From: Kitasatospora sp. Root107
Lineage (GTDB): Bacteria > Actinomycetota > Actinomycetes > Streptomycetales > Streptomycetaceae
Direction of reading: 5' to 3'
NCBI RefSeq assembly: GCF_001424875.1
Contig: NZ_LMCT01000012.1
Coordinates: 337,880 to 401,879, forward strand
Length of the DNA stretch: 64,000 nt
Below are positions 25,100 to 33,995 of the stretch, in pieces; the first letter of the stretch is position 1, and every line of letters starts with the position of its first letter. The position numbers and the translations under genes are program-made. The notes beneath the pieces are model-generated. The model worked only from the letters and a program-made list of their open reading frames with translations. It did no database searches and was not told the DNA's origin.

Positions 25100-26152
25100 T
25101 CAGGATGTGCGGGTGGTGGCCGCCGCGATCAACTCGGCCAGGGCGGTGGCCGCTTGGGGCGGGAGCGCGGCCCGTCCAAGTGCGGTACGGGCGGCGGCGG
25201 CCCGCTGGGTGATCAGCTCCTCGACCCGGGTGCGGGCGCCGGAGCGGATCATGATGTCGCGCAGCTCGTCCAGCTCGGCCGGACCGAGGTCGGCGCGGCC
25301 CAGCAGGGCCCGCAGCCGCGCACGGTCCGCTTCGGCCGCCCCGGTCAGGGTGAGGGCGAGCAGCGCCGTGGGCTTGGCGCCCGCCAGGTCGTCCAGGTTG
25401 GACTTGCCGGTCCGCCGCGGGTCGCCGAAGACTCCGAGCAGATCGTCGCGGAGCTGGAACGCCTCGCCCAGCGGCACCCCGTAGGCGGTGAAGGCGTCCA
25501 GCAGCGCAGGTGGCGCCCCGGCGAGCCGTCCACCGAGGTGCAGCGGGTGTTCGACGGTGTACTTCGCGGTCTTGTAGCGGACGATCTCCAGCGAGCTCGC
25601 CGCCGACGGCGCCGCCCGGGTGCGCAGGATCTCCAGGCACTCCCCCGCGACCAGCTCGCGGGCGAGCGTCGCCCAGAGCGGGCGGGCCCGCGCCAGGTAG
25701 GCGGCGGGGAGCCCGCAGCCGGCGAACAGCTGCCCAGCCCAGGACATCAGCAGATCGCCGACCAGCATCGCCAGTGCCCGGCCCGAGGCGTCGCGTCCCG
25801 GCCCCTCCGCGACGGCGTGCCGCAGGGCCAGGTGCGCGGTGGGCGCACCCCGGCGGATCGGGCTCTCGTCGATCAGGTCGTCGTGCACCACGGCCGCCGC
25901 GTGCACCAGCTCCATCGCCGCTGCGGCCCGCACCATCGCCTCGCTGTCCGGCTGCCCCGCCGCCCGCCAGCCCCAGTAGGCGAACGCCGCCCGCAGCCGC
26001 TTGCCGTCCGCCACCGCGACCTGTAACTGATCGGCCACCGGCTTGAGTTGAACGTCGATGGCGACCAGCAGTCCGGCCTCCTCCTCGACGAAGGCGCGCA
26101 ACACCTCGTCGATCCGCGACTTGAGCGTCGGATCCCGCACCGGCTCAGCCAT
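25100..26152 (-). CDS. Polyprenyl (isoprenyl) diphosphate synthase
   Basis: 350 residues, all-alpha. First Asp-rich motif VVHDDLIDESPIRRG (DDxxD), second LRDDLLGVFGDPRRTGKSNLDD (DDxxG form), and Lys/Arg contacts in GKRLRAAFAYWG. Chain length cannot be read safely. It overlaps the upstream small gene by 8 nt and precedes the MpaB-like oxygenase, forming a three-gene unit. No cyclase or carotenoid gene is adjacent, so the product may be modified by the oxygenase itself. Confidence 0.9.
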   Translation of the reverse strand: MAEPVRDPTLKSRIDEVLRAFVEEEAGLLVAIDVQLKPVADQLQVAVADGKRLRAAFAYWGWRAAGQPDSEAMVRAAAAMELVHAAAVVHDDLIDESPIRRGAPTAHLALRHAVAEGPGRDASGRALAMLVGDLLMSWAGQLFAGCGLPAAYLARARPLWATLARELVAGECLEILRTRAAPSAASSLEIVRYKTAKYTVEHPLHLGGRLAGAPPALLDAFTAYGVPLGEAFQLRDDLLGVFGDPRRTGKSNLDDLAGAKPTALLALTLTGAAEADRARLRALLGRADLGPAELDELRDIMIRSGARTRVEELITQRAAAARTALGRAALPPQAATALAELIAAATTRTS

Positions 26153-26432
26153 CGGGCGACGGCCGCCGGGAAGCCGCCGCCCGGCGGGCCACCGCCTCCA
26201 GGTGGGACTCGGACGCGGGCGCGAGGCGGCCCAGCAGGAGTTCGCCGCGGATCCTCAACTCCTGCTGCCCGTCCGCCACCACCTCCTGCAGATCGGACCG
26301 ACCGAGCACGCCGCGCACGCGCCGCAGCAGCCCCTCCGCCTGCTCAAGCCCGAGATCGACGACCCCGGCCAGGAGTTGGACCGCCTCGGCCCCCCGATCG
26401 GCGTGCTGCTCCGCGCTGTCCCGTGCCGACAC
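26145..26432 (-). CDS. Small protein upstream of polyprenyl synthase
   Basis: 95 residues from GTG 26432, which has a G-rich stretch (GGGTGGGGA) just upstream. Amphipathic helices dominate: AEAVQLLAGVVDLGLEQAEGLLRRVRGVL then LQEVVADGQQELRIRGELLLGRL. No domain recognised. The 8-nt overlap with the synthase start implies tight coupling, so it may be an accessory or regulatory partner of that enzyme. Confidence 0.65.
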   Translation of the reverse strand: MSARDSAEQHADRGAEAVQLLAGVVDLGLEQAEGLLRRVRGVLGRSDLQEVVADGQQELRIRGELLLGRLAPASESHLEAVARRAAASRRPSPDG

Positions 26433-26610
26433 GGCATCCCCACCCTTCCCGGTGGCTCGGCAGTGACCGGCGTCCGCCGGGCGGCGGCGCGGCACGCACG
26501 AGCGACGGTGATCCTTCCCTGCCCGACTCGGCCCAGTCCGCAGTTCAGCCGAACCAATGGAAAGTTGACGATGCATCACCAGCGTGCCGGCCACCTGTGG
26601 TACTGCGCGG

Positions 26611-28635
26611 CTACAGGGCCCGGAAGGCGAGCAGGGCGATGTCGTCGCGGGCGTCGGGGACCTGGGCCAGGAGGTGGTCGCAGAGGTCGTCCAGGGGTTG
26701 GTGCCGGGCATGGTGGGCGGCGGCCAGCAGGCGGTCGAGGCCGGTGGTGAGGTCTTCGCCGGGGACTTCGACCAGGCCGTCGGTGTAGAGCAGGAGGGTG
26801 TCGCCGGTGGCGAGGTCGGCGTGGTGGGTGTGGCGCGGTTCGGCCGGAGCCACGCACAGCGGAACGTCCGCCTCGGCTGAGGTGAGGAAGCGGGGCTCGC
26901 CGGTGGCAGGGAGCAGCAGGGGTGGCGGGTGTCCGGCGTTCGACCAGGCGGCCTGCCAGGCGGGGCCAGGGCCGGGCCCGGTGCGGGTGAGGTGGAGGTG
27001 GACGGCGGTGGCGAAGGTGCCGACGCCGAGCCCGTCGGCGGCCCGGTCGAGTGCGGTGAGGACGTCGGCAGGGGTCTGGGTCCGGGTCCGGTTGTAGGCC
27101 AACGAGCGGAGCATGGCGCGGAGTTGGCCCATGGTGGTGGCCGCAGTGAGGTCGTGCCCCGACACGTCGCCGATGGTCAGCACGAGCGGGCCTTCGGACA
27201 GCAGGAAGGCGTCGTACCAGTCGCCGCCGACCTCGGCGGCCCGGTTGCCGGGCTGGTAGCGGGCGGTGATCCCGGCGCCGGGGACGGTGGGCGGGTCGGT
27301 GAGCAGGGCCCGTTGCAGGACCAGGGCGACCTGGCGGGTCCGCTGGAGTTCCAGGGTCTGACTCAGGGTGCTCTGGGTGCGTTGCAGGACGTCGCGGAGG
27401 AGTTCGATGTCGCCGGCACCGGGCGGCGGCCCGTCCTGACAGGTGGCGGCGGCCGCGAGGACGGCGGTGGTGCCGTCGATGACCAGCGGCAGCAGGGTCA
27501 GGCTGGTGGCGTGCGCCTCGGCCAGCCAGCGGGCGGACTCCTCGGGCACCACCCCGGGCGGCACCTCCCCTGGTGGGAAGGTCAGCAGCACCGGGGTCCG
27601 TTCGGCGACCGCCCGGAGCGCGGCAGGGCCGAGCCGGAAGGTCTGTTCACGCAGCGCGGGTAGGGGTGGCAGTCCGGGCCGGGCGACGGAGGCAATCCGG
27701 GTGCCGATGGTCTGGTCGGGCCGGCCGGTGCTCTGCCGGGTGGAGAGCAGGAACACCGTGCAGGCATCGGTGAGATCGGGCACCACCAGTTCGGCGACGG
27801 CGGCGAAGGCGTCCTCGGGCCGGGCGCTCGCGGTCACCGTCAAGCTGCCGGCCAGCAGCCGCTCGCGCTGCCGGGTACGCCAGCGGTCCTCGACGTCGGC
27901 GGTCGCGCCGATCCACTCCACCAACTCGCCCTCGCGCACCACCGGCACCGCGCGGACCGAGATGTGCCGGTACGTCCCGGAGGCGAACCGCAGCCGGTAG
28001 GTGTACTCGAACTTCGAAGGCTCGCCCGCCAAGGCGTGCCTCCACCGCTCCAACAGGCTCTCCCGGTCCCGGGGGTGGACGAATTCGAGCCACGCCTCGT
28101 CCATGGTGTCCCGCCAGGGGTGTCCGGTCAGCCGCTCCCAGCCGGGCACCAGCTCGGTCATCGACCCGTCGGGGCTGGCCACCCAGACCAGCTGGGAGAC
28201 GGCCGTGACCAGGGCCTCGTACCGCTCGAGGGCGTGCAGCCGTTCGTCGGAGAGCCGCTCGGCGTCCTGGACGGAGTGCACCTGCGCGGTGGTGTCGATG
28301 GCGGCGATCAGTACGCCGGGGCCGTGGCGGGAGGAGACCGGCGAGCAGCTGTAGACGAAGTGCCGGTGGTCCGGTTCGCCCGCGCCGCCCAGGGTGTGGG
28401 GCGTGGTGACCTGCCGGGCCGTGCCGTCGGCGAGCACCAGGTCGAGGGTGCGGACGAAGCCCTCCTGCTCGGGCCCGGCGAACAGCTCCCCGACCGGCAC
28501 GTTCAACGACCGGGGCCCGAACAACTCCTGGAAGGCCTCGTTCCGGTACACGAGACGGTGCTCCGGCCCTGCGGTCAGGGCGATCGCGACGATCGCCCGG
28601 TCGAAGACCTCCGGCGCCAACTGCGGTTCGGCCAC
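26611..28635 (-). CDS. PAS-PAS-GAF-SpoIIE (PP2C) phosphatase
   Basis: 674 residues. PAS-like domains at about 10-120 and 140-255 (VSQLVWVASPDGSMTELVPGW, FVHPRDRESLLERW), a GAF-like domain at about 265-430, and a C-terminal SpoIIE/PP2C phosphatase with metal-binding motifs VGGDWYDAF, LTIGDVSGHDL and DDIALLAF. Such proteins dephosphorylate anti-sigma-factor antagonists in partner-switching pathways. No anti-sigma or antagonist gene is adjacent, so its partner is encoded elsewhere. GTG start with GGGAG 7 nt upstream. Cytosolic. Confidence 0.92.
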   Translation of the reverse strand: MAEPQLAPEVFDRAIVAIALTAGPEHRLVYRNEAFQELFGPRSLNVPVGELFAGPEQEGFVRTLDLVLADGTARQVTTPHTLGGAGEPDHRHFVYSCSPVSSRHGPGVLIAAIDTTAQVHSVQDAERLSDERLHALERYEALVTAVSQLVWVASPDGSMTELVPGWERLTGHPWRDTMDEAWLEFVHPRDRESLLERWRHALAGEPSKFEYTYRLRFASGTYRHISVRAVPVVREGELVEWIGATADVEDRWRTRQRERLLAGSLTVTASARPEDAFAAVAELVVPDLTDACTVFLLSTRQSTGRPDQTIGTRIASVARPGLPPLPALREQTFRLGPAALRAVAERTPVLLTFPPGEVPPGVVPEESARWLAEAHATSLTLLPLVIDGTTAVLAAAATCQDGPPPGAGDIELLRDVLQRTQSTLSQTLELQRTRQVALVLQRALLTDPPTVPGAGITARYQPGNRAAEVGGDWYDAFLLSEGPLVLTIGDVSGHDLTAATTMGQLRAMLRSLAYNRTRTQTPADVLTALDRAADGLGVGTFATAVHLHLTRTGPGPGPAWQAAWSNAGHPPPLLLPATGEPRFLTSAEADVPLCVAPAEPRHTHHADLATGDTLLLYTDGLVEVPGEDLTTGLDRLLAAAHHARHQPLDDLCDHLLAQVPDARDDIALLAFRAL

Positions 28636-28695
28636 CCTGGCGCTCCCTCTCCGCGTACGCCCGGTGATCCCCGGCGGACCCGTTGAACGCTACCT

Positions 28696-29145
28696 GTGGA
28701 CACCGGCCCGACCTCGAAGCCGGAGTCCCGCCGTCGGTACGTGTCGCGAGCCGAGGCCCTGGAGCTGGCGCCCCTGGTCTCCCGGTGGCTGGAACGCGGC
28801 AGCACCGCCGTCGAGTTGGCGCGGGCCCTGTTGCCCGGTCTGCCCGCCACGATGCACTCCCCGGCAGCGGTGATCCGCTATCGCCTGGAGCGCAGGATGC
28901 CATCCGTCCAGGCCCCTGACGTGCCGTCAACCGCTCGGTACGCCGAGTGCGGCAAGTGCCACGACCCGGTACCCAGACCCGGCATCTGCCGACCGTGCGC
29001 GGGGCTCGGCACCCGCCAGGCGGCGGTCGGCGGTGGTGCGGCGGTGGCCCACACCGGTGCCGCCCGGGCCCGGGACGCCATGCGGGCCGCCAGGACGGCG
29101 ATGCCCCGATACCTGGGCCACGAGCCGGCTGCCACAGCGAGCTGA
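28696..29145 (+). CDS. Hypothetical protein with HTH-like and zinc-finger-like parts
   Basis: 149 residues. The N-terminal half has repeated helices (AEALELAPLVSRWLERGSTAVELARALLPGL) that could be a small HTH; residues about 85-101 form a possible zinc site, CGKCHDPVPRPGICRPC (CxxC...CxxC). The rest is Ala-rich. Similar architectures occur on Streptomyces mobile elements, but no mobility gene is adjacent. The start is uncertain: GTG 28696 or GTG 28741, neither with a good ribosome-binding site. Confidence 0.6.
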   Translation: MDTGPTSKPESRRRYVSRAEALELAPLVSRWLERGSTAVELARALLPGLPATMHSPAAVIRYRLERRMPSVQAPDVPSTARYAECGKCHDPVPRPGICRPCAGLGTRQAAVGGGAAVAHTGAARARDAMRAARTAMPRYLGHEPAATAS

Positions 29146-29244
29146 AGCATCCGCGAACGCGTGGCGAGCTCGCCGAGGAGCCGCTCGTGCCGACGCTGCA
29201 CCGGGCCGTCCGGCTCCAGCGCGAGACGCCGTAGGCTGCCGGGC

Positions 29245-29589
29245 ATGCGAGTGAGCCTGCGTCAGATCGTGGTGGACTGTCGGGAGCCGAGCGCGCTGGT
29301 GCGGTTCTGGGCCGGGGTGCTCGGCGGCGAGCCGGTGGACCGGGAGCGGGGCTGGGCGCACGTCGAGGCGCCCGGGTTCGGCCGGCTCGCGTTCCAGCCC
29401 GTACCGGAGGACAAGGCCGGGAAGAACCGGCTGCACCTCGACCTCGCGGTGGACGACGTCGAGGCAGCCGCCCGGGTGGCGGTCGGCCTGGGGGCCACCC
29501 GGGCCGGGGAGCTCGTCCGCGACGACCAGGGGGCGTTCCAGACCATGCGCGACCCGGAGGGCAACGAATTCTGCTTCGTCAGCGCCTGA
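29245..29589 (+). CDS. VOC-family (glyoxalase-like) protein
   Basis: 114 residues: MRVSLRQIVVDCREPSALVRFWAGVLGG, LHLDLAVDDVEAAARVAVGLGA and RDPEGNEFCFV are the standard landmarks of small actinobacterial VOC proteins. Function unknown. A TAGGCT -10-like box about 8 nt before the ATG suggests leaderless transcription. The 3' end overlaps the convergent Imm32-like gene by 11 bp. Confidence 0.82.
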   Translation: MRVSLRQIVVDCREPSALVRFWAGVLGGEPVDRERGWAHVEAPGFGRLAFQPVPEDKAGKNRLHLDLAVDDVEAAARVAVGLGATRAGELVRDDQGAFQTMRDPEGNEFCFVSA

Positions 29590-29959
29590 CCGGCATGCCG
29601 CCGTGCGGGCTGTCGACTACCAGCGGGATCGACCCCTCGGCGAGGTAGTAGTGGCCCGGGTACCAGTCGACGTGCAGGTGGCCGCCGTCCTCCTCCTCGG
29701 CCATGGCCTGCAGGTTCTCCGCGAGCACCGCCCGGGCGGCGGCGTCGCCGCTGATCAGCAGGACCCGCTGCTCCAGGTCGAGGTGCACTAGCACCCCGGG
29801 GCCGGATGTCCGCCGGGCCTCGATACCGCTCGGGGTACTGCCTGCATCGGCGCCGACGAAGCCCTCACCGGCAGCCACCGCGCGTGCCAAGGCGGACAGT
29901 TCGGCCGCCGACCCGCTGATCAGGACCTCACCACAGGCGGGATCGGACTCCAGCTTCAC
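29579..29959 (-). CDS. Imm32-like protein
   Basis: 126 residues. The C-terminal part HLHVDWYPGHYYLAEGSIPLVV resembles the Imm32 family of predicted immunity proteins. Two in-frame GTGs exist: 29965 is only 2 nt from AAGGAG, whereas 29959 sits 8 nt from it, so 29959 is preferred. No polymorphic toxin gene is next to it, so it would be an orphan immunity gene or have another role. Confidence 0.65.
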   Translation of the reverse strand: MKLESDPACGEVLISGSAAELSALARAVAAGEGFVGADAGSTPSGIEARRTSGPGVLVHLDLEQRVLLISGDAAARAVLAENLQAMAEEEDGGHLHVDWYPGHYYLAEGSIPLVVDSPHGGMPVRR

Positions 29960-30019
29960 GGACACAACTCCTTCTGAACCGGCTCAGGCGACCAGCTGAT
30001 GTGACATCCGGTCACCCCG

Positions 30020-30547
30020 TCACCGGGTGTCCCACCAGCGGGGGGCGGTGTCGTCCGGGTGGTCGGGGCTGGTGAAGTGGAAGGGGAGGCCCAGGCGTTC
30101 GGCGAGGGCCCGGCCGAAGGTGTCGGCCTCGGTGGCCTCGGGCCAGGTGGGGGGAGGGCCGTCGAAGAGGCGTAGGTCGGTGCCTCGGCGGATCATCCCG
30201 AGTTCGTGCTCGGCGCGCGGGTCAGCGGTGACCGCGAGCAGGACGACGAACCAGCCGGTGGTGTCGCCGTCCCAGACCGCCTCGATGGCGTCCGGGCGGG
30301 TGGGCAGCGTCCGGACCGTCCCGTAGAGCCGGTCGAGGTCGAGCGGCGGGGACGGGGTGAAGGGCGTCGATCCCAGGGCGAGGTAGCGGTCGTTCAGCAC
30401 GTCAACGGCGGCGTGAATGCCCGGCTTCGGCGGTTCGAACGCATCCCTGATCACCTTGATCGCCCACACGTTGCGCCCCAGCCCGACCAACTCGTCCACT
30501 TCGGCTCGGGTCTGCTCGGACAGGGCCGCCCAGATGTCGTTCTGCAT
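30020..30547 (-). CDS. Hypothetical protein with L7/L12-like N-terminal motif
   Basis: 175 residues. Residues about 15-50 (LVGLGRNVWAIKVIRDAFEPPKPGIHAAVDVLN) resemble the alpha-beta motif of ribosomal protein L7/L12 C-terminal domains used in several small Streptomyces proteins. The remainder (WDGDTTGWFVVLLAVTADP...) is an unassigned mixed fold. ATG at 30547, with GGATAC about 10 nt upstream and no ribosome-binding site, suggests a leaderless start. Function unknown. Confidence 0.65.
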   Translation of the reverse strand: MQNDIWAALSEQTRAEVDELVGLGRNVWAIKVIRDAFEPPKPGIHAAVDVLNDRYLALGSTPFTPSPPLDLDRLYGTVRTLPTRPDAIEAVWDGDTTGWFVVLLAVTADPRAEHELGMIRRGTDLRLFDGPPPTWPEATEADTFGRALAERLGLPFHFTSPDHPDDTAPRWWDTR

Positions 30548-30603
30548 GCTCGTATCCAAGCCCCACCCACAGCGGGCGGTCATCCGGTTTTACGGGACCA
30601 GGC

Positions 30604-30637
30604 TCTATAAACCTGATGTATACCTCGTGTGTATAGT
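30604..30637 (+). promoter_or_regulatory. AT-rich promoter/operator of the ABC exporter
   Basis: A conspicuously AT-rich patch with TGTATA twice (30617-30622, 30630-30635; 13-bp spacing), outer CTATA...TATAG, and a possible -10 TATAGT at 30632-30637. PadR- or GntR-type regulators often control this exporter class; none is encoded here. Confidence 0.45.
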
Positions 30638-30707
30638 CGAGCCCCGACGGACCGCCGGGGGTGTGGTGGCCGTACTGTGAACGACCGAAACGACACGGAG
30701 CCGTGCG

Positions 30708-31394
30708 ATGACCGCACCTGCCACGCTGCTCTCGGCCCGAGGGCTGCGCAAGAACTTCGGGCTGACGCCCGCGCTGGACGACGCCTCGATCTCGGTGGCG
30801 GCGGGCGAACTCGTCGCCGTGATGGGGCCTTCAGGGTCGGGGAAGTCCACGCTGCTGCACTGCCTGGCGGGGATCAGCCGGCCGGACGACGGCAGTGTGG
30901 CGTACCGGGGTCGGGAGTTGGCCGGGTGTACGGATGCGGAGCTGAGTGCGCTGCGGCGGACCGAGTTCGGCTTCCTGTTCCAGTTCGGGCAGTTGGTGCC
31001 GGAGTTGAGCTGCCTGGAGAACGTGGCGCTGCCGCTGCGGCTGAACGGGATGCGGCGGGCGGCCGCCGAGGCCAGGGCGCTGGAGTGGCTGGAGCGGCTG
31101 GAGGTCGGGGAGGTGGCGGCGCACCGGCCGGGCGAGGTGTCCGGCGGGCAGGGGCAACGGGTGGGCGTGGCACGGGCGTTGATCACCGAACCGTCGGTGG
31201 TGTTCGCCGACGAGCCGACCGGCGCGCTGGACTCGCTGAACGGTGAGCGGGTGATGGCGCTGCTGGCGAGCGCCGCGAAGGAGACCGGCGCGGCGGTCGT
31301 GCTGGTCACCCACGAGCCGAGGGTGGCCGCGTACGCGGACCGCGAGGTCGTGGTCAGGGACGGCCGCACCCGGGATCTGGCGGCAGCAGCGTGA
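30708..31394 (+). CDS. MacB/LolD-type ABC ATPase
   Basis: 228 residues. Walker A GPSGSGKST, signature VSGGQGQRVGVARAL, Walker B VVFADEPTGALDS and switch His in VLVTHEPRVAA are all present. The DEPTGALDSLNG sequence is typical of ATPases that pair with FtsX-like permeases in lipoprotein or antimicrobial-peptide export. It ends in a GTGA overlap with the permease gene. Confidence 0.9.
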   Translation: MTAPATLLSARGLRKNFGLTPALDDASISVAAGELVAVMGPSGSGKSTLLHCLAGISRPDDGSVAYRGRELAGCTDAELSALRRTEFGFLFQFGQLVPELSCLENVALPLRLNGMRRAAAEARALEWLERLEVGEVAAHRPGEVSGGQGQRVGVARALITEPSVVFADEPTGALDSLNGERVMALLASAAKETGAAVVLVTHEPRVAAYADREVVVRDGRTRDLAAAA

Positions 31395-33811
31395 GCGACC
31401 GCGTGAGCGCCCCGACCAACGGGACAGCGAGGCCCGGGCAGCAGGTGCGCTCCCGGCTGCTGGCGCACTTCGCGCTCGGCGCCCGGCTCGCGCTGGGCAG
31501 CGGCCGCGAGGGCTGGGGCCGGCTGCTGCTGACCGCCGCCGGGGTCGGCCTCGGGGTGGCGCTGCTGCTGTTCACCGCCTCCTTTCCCGGCATCGTCGAA
31601 CACCGCAACCAGCGGCTCTACCTGCAGAACGACACCTTCGACGAAGGCCCGGCCGGCCCGGGCGAGCACAGCGTGCTGGTCGCCGACGCGGACACCAGGT
31701 ACCGGGAGACGCCGATCCGGGGACGGGTGGTGCAGCCCGAGGGAGCGCAGGCCACCCTCCCACCGGGCCTGGCCGCCTTCCCCGGGCCGGGACGGATGGC
31801 CGTCTCGCCCGCCCTCGCGGACCTGCTGGACGAACCCGCCAACCGCCTGCTCAGGGAGCGGCTGCCGTACCCGGTGACCGGCACGATCGGCCCGGACGGG
31901 CTGCTCGGCCCCGGGCAGTACGCCTTCGTGCTCGGCGCCACGGACCTGTCGGTGGACGGCGGGGCGCACCGGGTCACCGAGTACGGCCACTTCGCGCCGC
32001 CCAAGCCGATGGACCCGCGCCTGGTGCTGCTCAACGTGGTCGGGCTGATGGTGATGCTGGCGCCGGTCGGGGTGTTCCTGGCGGCGGCCGCCCGGTTCGG
32101 CGGCGAGCGCCGGGACCAGCGGCTGGCCGCACTGCGGCTGGCCGGGGCGGACCGGCGGATGACCGCCCGGCTGGCCGCGGGCGAGTCGCTGGTCGGCTCG
32201 GTGCTCGGGCTGGCGGCCGGGGTGGTGCTGTTCCTGATCGGGCGTCAGCTGATCGAGCGGCTGACCGTGGCGGGGTTCAGCTTCTACGCCTCCGACATCT
32301 CGCCCCATCCGCTGATCGCGCTCGCGGTGGTGCTGGTGGTGCCGGTGCTGGCCGTCCTGGTCACGGTGCTGGCGATGCGCCTGGTCACGGTGGACCCGCT
32401 CGGGGTGGTGCGGCGCACAGGTCCGGAGCGGCGTCGGCCGTGGTGGCGGGTGATGCTGCTGGTGGCCGGGCTGCTGGTGGCCGGCGCGGGGAAGGCGCTG
32501 CCCAGCGCCTACACCCCGGTCGGTGGCCCGCCTGACGACCTGATCGACTCGGGGCCGGACACACTGGGTTCGCTGGTGGTCTCGTTCGGCGTGCTGCTGA
32601 TACTGACGGCGCTCTGCACCTTGCTGCCCTGGCTGGTCGAGGCGGTGATCCGGCAGGCAAGGGGCGGTTCGCTGTCCTGGCAGCTGGCGATCCGCCGGCT
32701 GCAGCTCGGCACCGGTCCGGCGGCCACCGCCGTGAGCGGAGTGGTGGTCACGGTGGCCGGGGCGATCGCCCTGCAGACGCTGTTCATGAGCGTCAGCTAC
32801 CAGTACACCGCGCACCGGACTCCCCCTGACGCCTACCGCTACCAGCAGAGCGTGGGCTTCCCCGGTGCCGGAGCCGACGCAGCCGTGCTGGCCGCCCGGC
32901 TCGGCCAGTCGCCCGGGGTGGCCGGGACGCTCGGCTACACCGAGTTCTACCTGGCCGGTCCGGCGGGGCGGGAGTGGGACGGCGCCGTGGTGCGGATCGC
33001 CGACTGCACGGCACTGGCCGAGCTGGCGACCCTGTCGGACTGCCGGGACGGTGACGCCTACCTGACCGGTCCGACCGGGGAGACCGGCGTGACCGCGCCG
33101 ATGGTGGCGGGCAGTCAGGTCCGGGCCCAGTACTTCCGGGGCGAGGGTGAGCCCCCGGCCTGGACGGTGCCCACGATCACGGCCACCGTGGCGTCCCGGC
33201 TCGGGGTCTCGCCGTACGACGGGCCGAGGGCGGGTGGTCAGCTGCTGCTGACCCCGGGCACGGTCCCGCCCGCCGTGCTGCGCGGGCAGCCCGCGACCGT
33301 CCTGGTGACGATGTCCGCCGGGGTGCCCGATCAGGCCGAGCGGCTGATCACGGACGCCATGGTGATCTCCCCGCAGGCCCGGACCAGCTTCCCGCTCACC
33401 TGGGAGCCCGACCACACCTATCTCGCCGTCAAGCGGGTGCTGACCGCCGGGGCCGGGGTCACCCTGCTGCTGGTCTCGCTGAGCCTGCTGGTGGGCCAGT
33501 TGGAGCGACTGCGGGAGCAGCGCCGGATCCTGGGCGTGCTGTACGCCTTCGGCACCCGGCGCCGGGTGCTGGCGCTGTCCGTGCTGTGGCAGACGGCGAT
33601 CCCGATGGCGCTCGGCCTGGCGCTGGCGGCGGGCGGCGGACTGCTGATGGGCACGGTGCTGCAGTACGCGGCCGGGATGGACTTCGCCTTCGACTGGGGC
33701 GCGATGCTGACTCTCTCGGGAGTGGCGGCCGGCTCGGTCCTACTGGTCACCACGGCCGGGCTGCCGCTGCTGTTCCGCCTGATGCGCCCCAGCGCGCTGC
33801 GGCACGACTAG
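31391..33811 (+). CDS. FtsX/MacB-type ABC permease
   Basis: 806 residues with two FtsX modules: one membrane segment near residue 45, four around 215-380, then an extracytoplasmic domain (about 460-680) and three at the end (LLLVSLSLLVGQ, AIPMALGLALAAGGGLL, SVLLVTTAGLPLLF). Such duplicated permeases mechanically drive extracytoplasmic release or export rather than import. The substrate is unknown; no biosynthetic cluster or two-component system is adjacent. GTG start overlapping the ATPase stop. Confidence 0.9.
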   Translation: MSDRVSAPTNGTARPGQQVRSRLLAHFALGARLALGSGREGWGRLLLTAAGVGLGVALLLFTASFPGIVEHRNQRLYLQNDTFDEGPAGPGEHSVLVADADTRYRETPIRGRVVQPEGAQATLPPGLAAFPGPGRMAVSPALADLLDEPANRLLRERLPYPVTGTIGPDGLLGPGQYAFVLGATDLSVDGGAHRVTEYGHFAPPKPMDPRLVLLNVVGLMVMLAPVGVFLAAAARFGGERRDQRLAALRLAGADRRMTARLAAGESLVGSVLGLAAGVVLFLIGRQLIERLTVAGFSFYASDISPHPLIALAVVLVVPVLAVLVTVLAMRLVTVDPLGVVRRTGPERRRPWWRVMLLVAGLLVAGAGKALPSAYTPVGGPPDDLIDSGPDTLGSLVVSFGVLLILTALCTLLPWLVEAVIRQARGGSLSWQLAIRRLQLGTGPAATAVSGVVVTVAGAIALQTLFMSVSYQYTAHRTPPDAYRYQQSVGFPGAGADAAVLAARLGQSPGVAGTLGYTEFYLAGPAGREWDGAVVRIADCTALAELATLSDCRDGDAYLTGPTGETGVTAPMVAGSQVRAQYFRGEGEPPAWTVPTITATVASRLGVSPYDGPRAGGQLLLTPGTVPPAVLRGQPATVLVTMSAGVPDQAERLITDAMVISPQARTSFPLTWEPDHTYLAVKRVLTAGAGVTLLLVSLSLLVGQLERLREQRRILGVLYAFGTRRRVLALSVLWQTAIPMALGLALAAGGGLLMGTVLQYAAGMDFAFDWGAMLTLSGVAAGSVLLVTTAGLPLLFRLMRPSALRHD

Positions 33812-33820
33812 CCGGCGGCC

Positions 33821-33970
33821 TCAGCACGCCAGCAGCTCGACCGCGACCGGGATCGCGACGGTCAACTCCGGGACCGCCAACGCGACCTGAACGAGAATCA
33901 GTGCGGTCATCGCCCGGCCGCCGTCCAGCGCGTACACATCGGCTGTCCGGCCGGTCCCCACCAGTTCCAT
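33821..33970 (-). pseudogene. Collapsed phosphotransferase (APH-family) remnant
   Basis: A 49-codon open frame. The first 19 residues (MELVGTGRTADVYALDGGR) are the usual N-terminus of APH-type kinases, whose P-loop-like strand reads GSGRTADVYAL. It then jumps to a C-terminal-like helix pair (ALILVQVALAVPELTV...AVELLAC). About 200 residues of kinase core are missing, yet the frame is kept, so it looks like an in-frame internal deletion. Too short to be an active kinase. Confidence 0.6.
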
Positions 33971-33995
33971 GGCAGGGACCGTAGCCGACGGCCCG

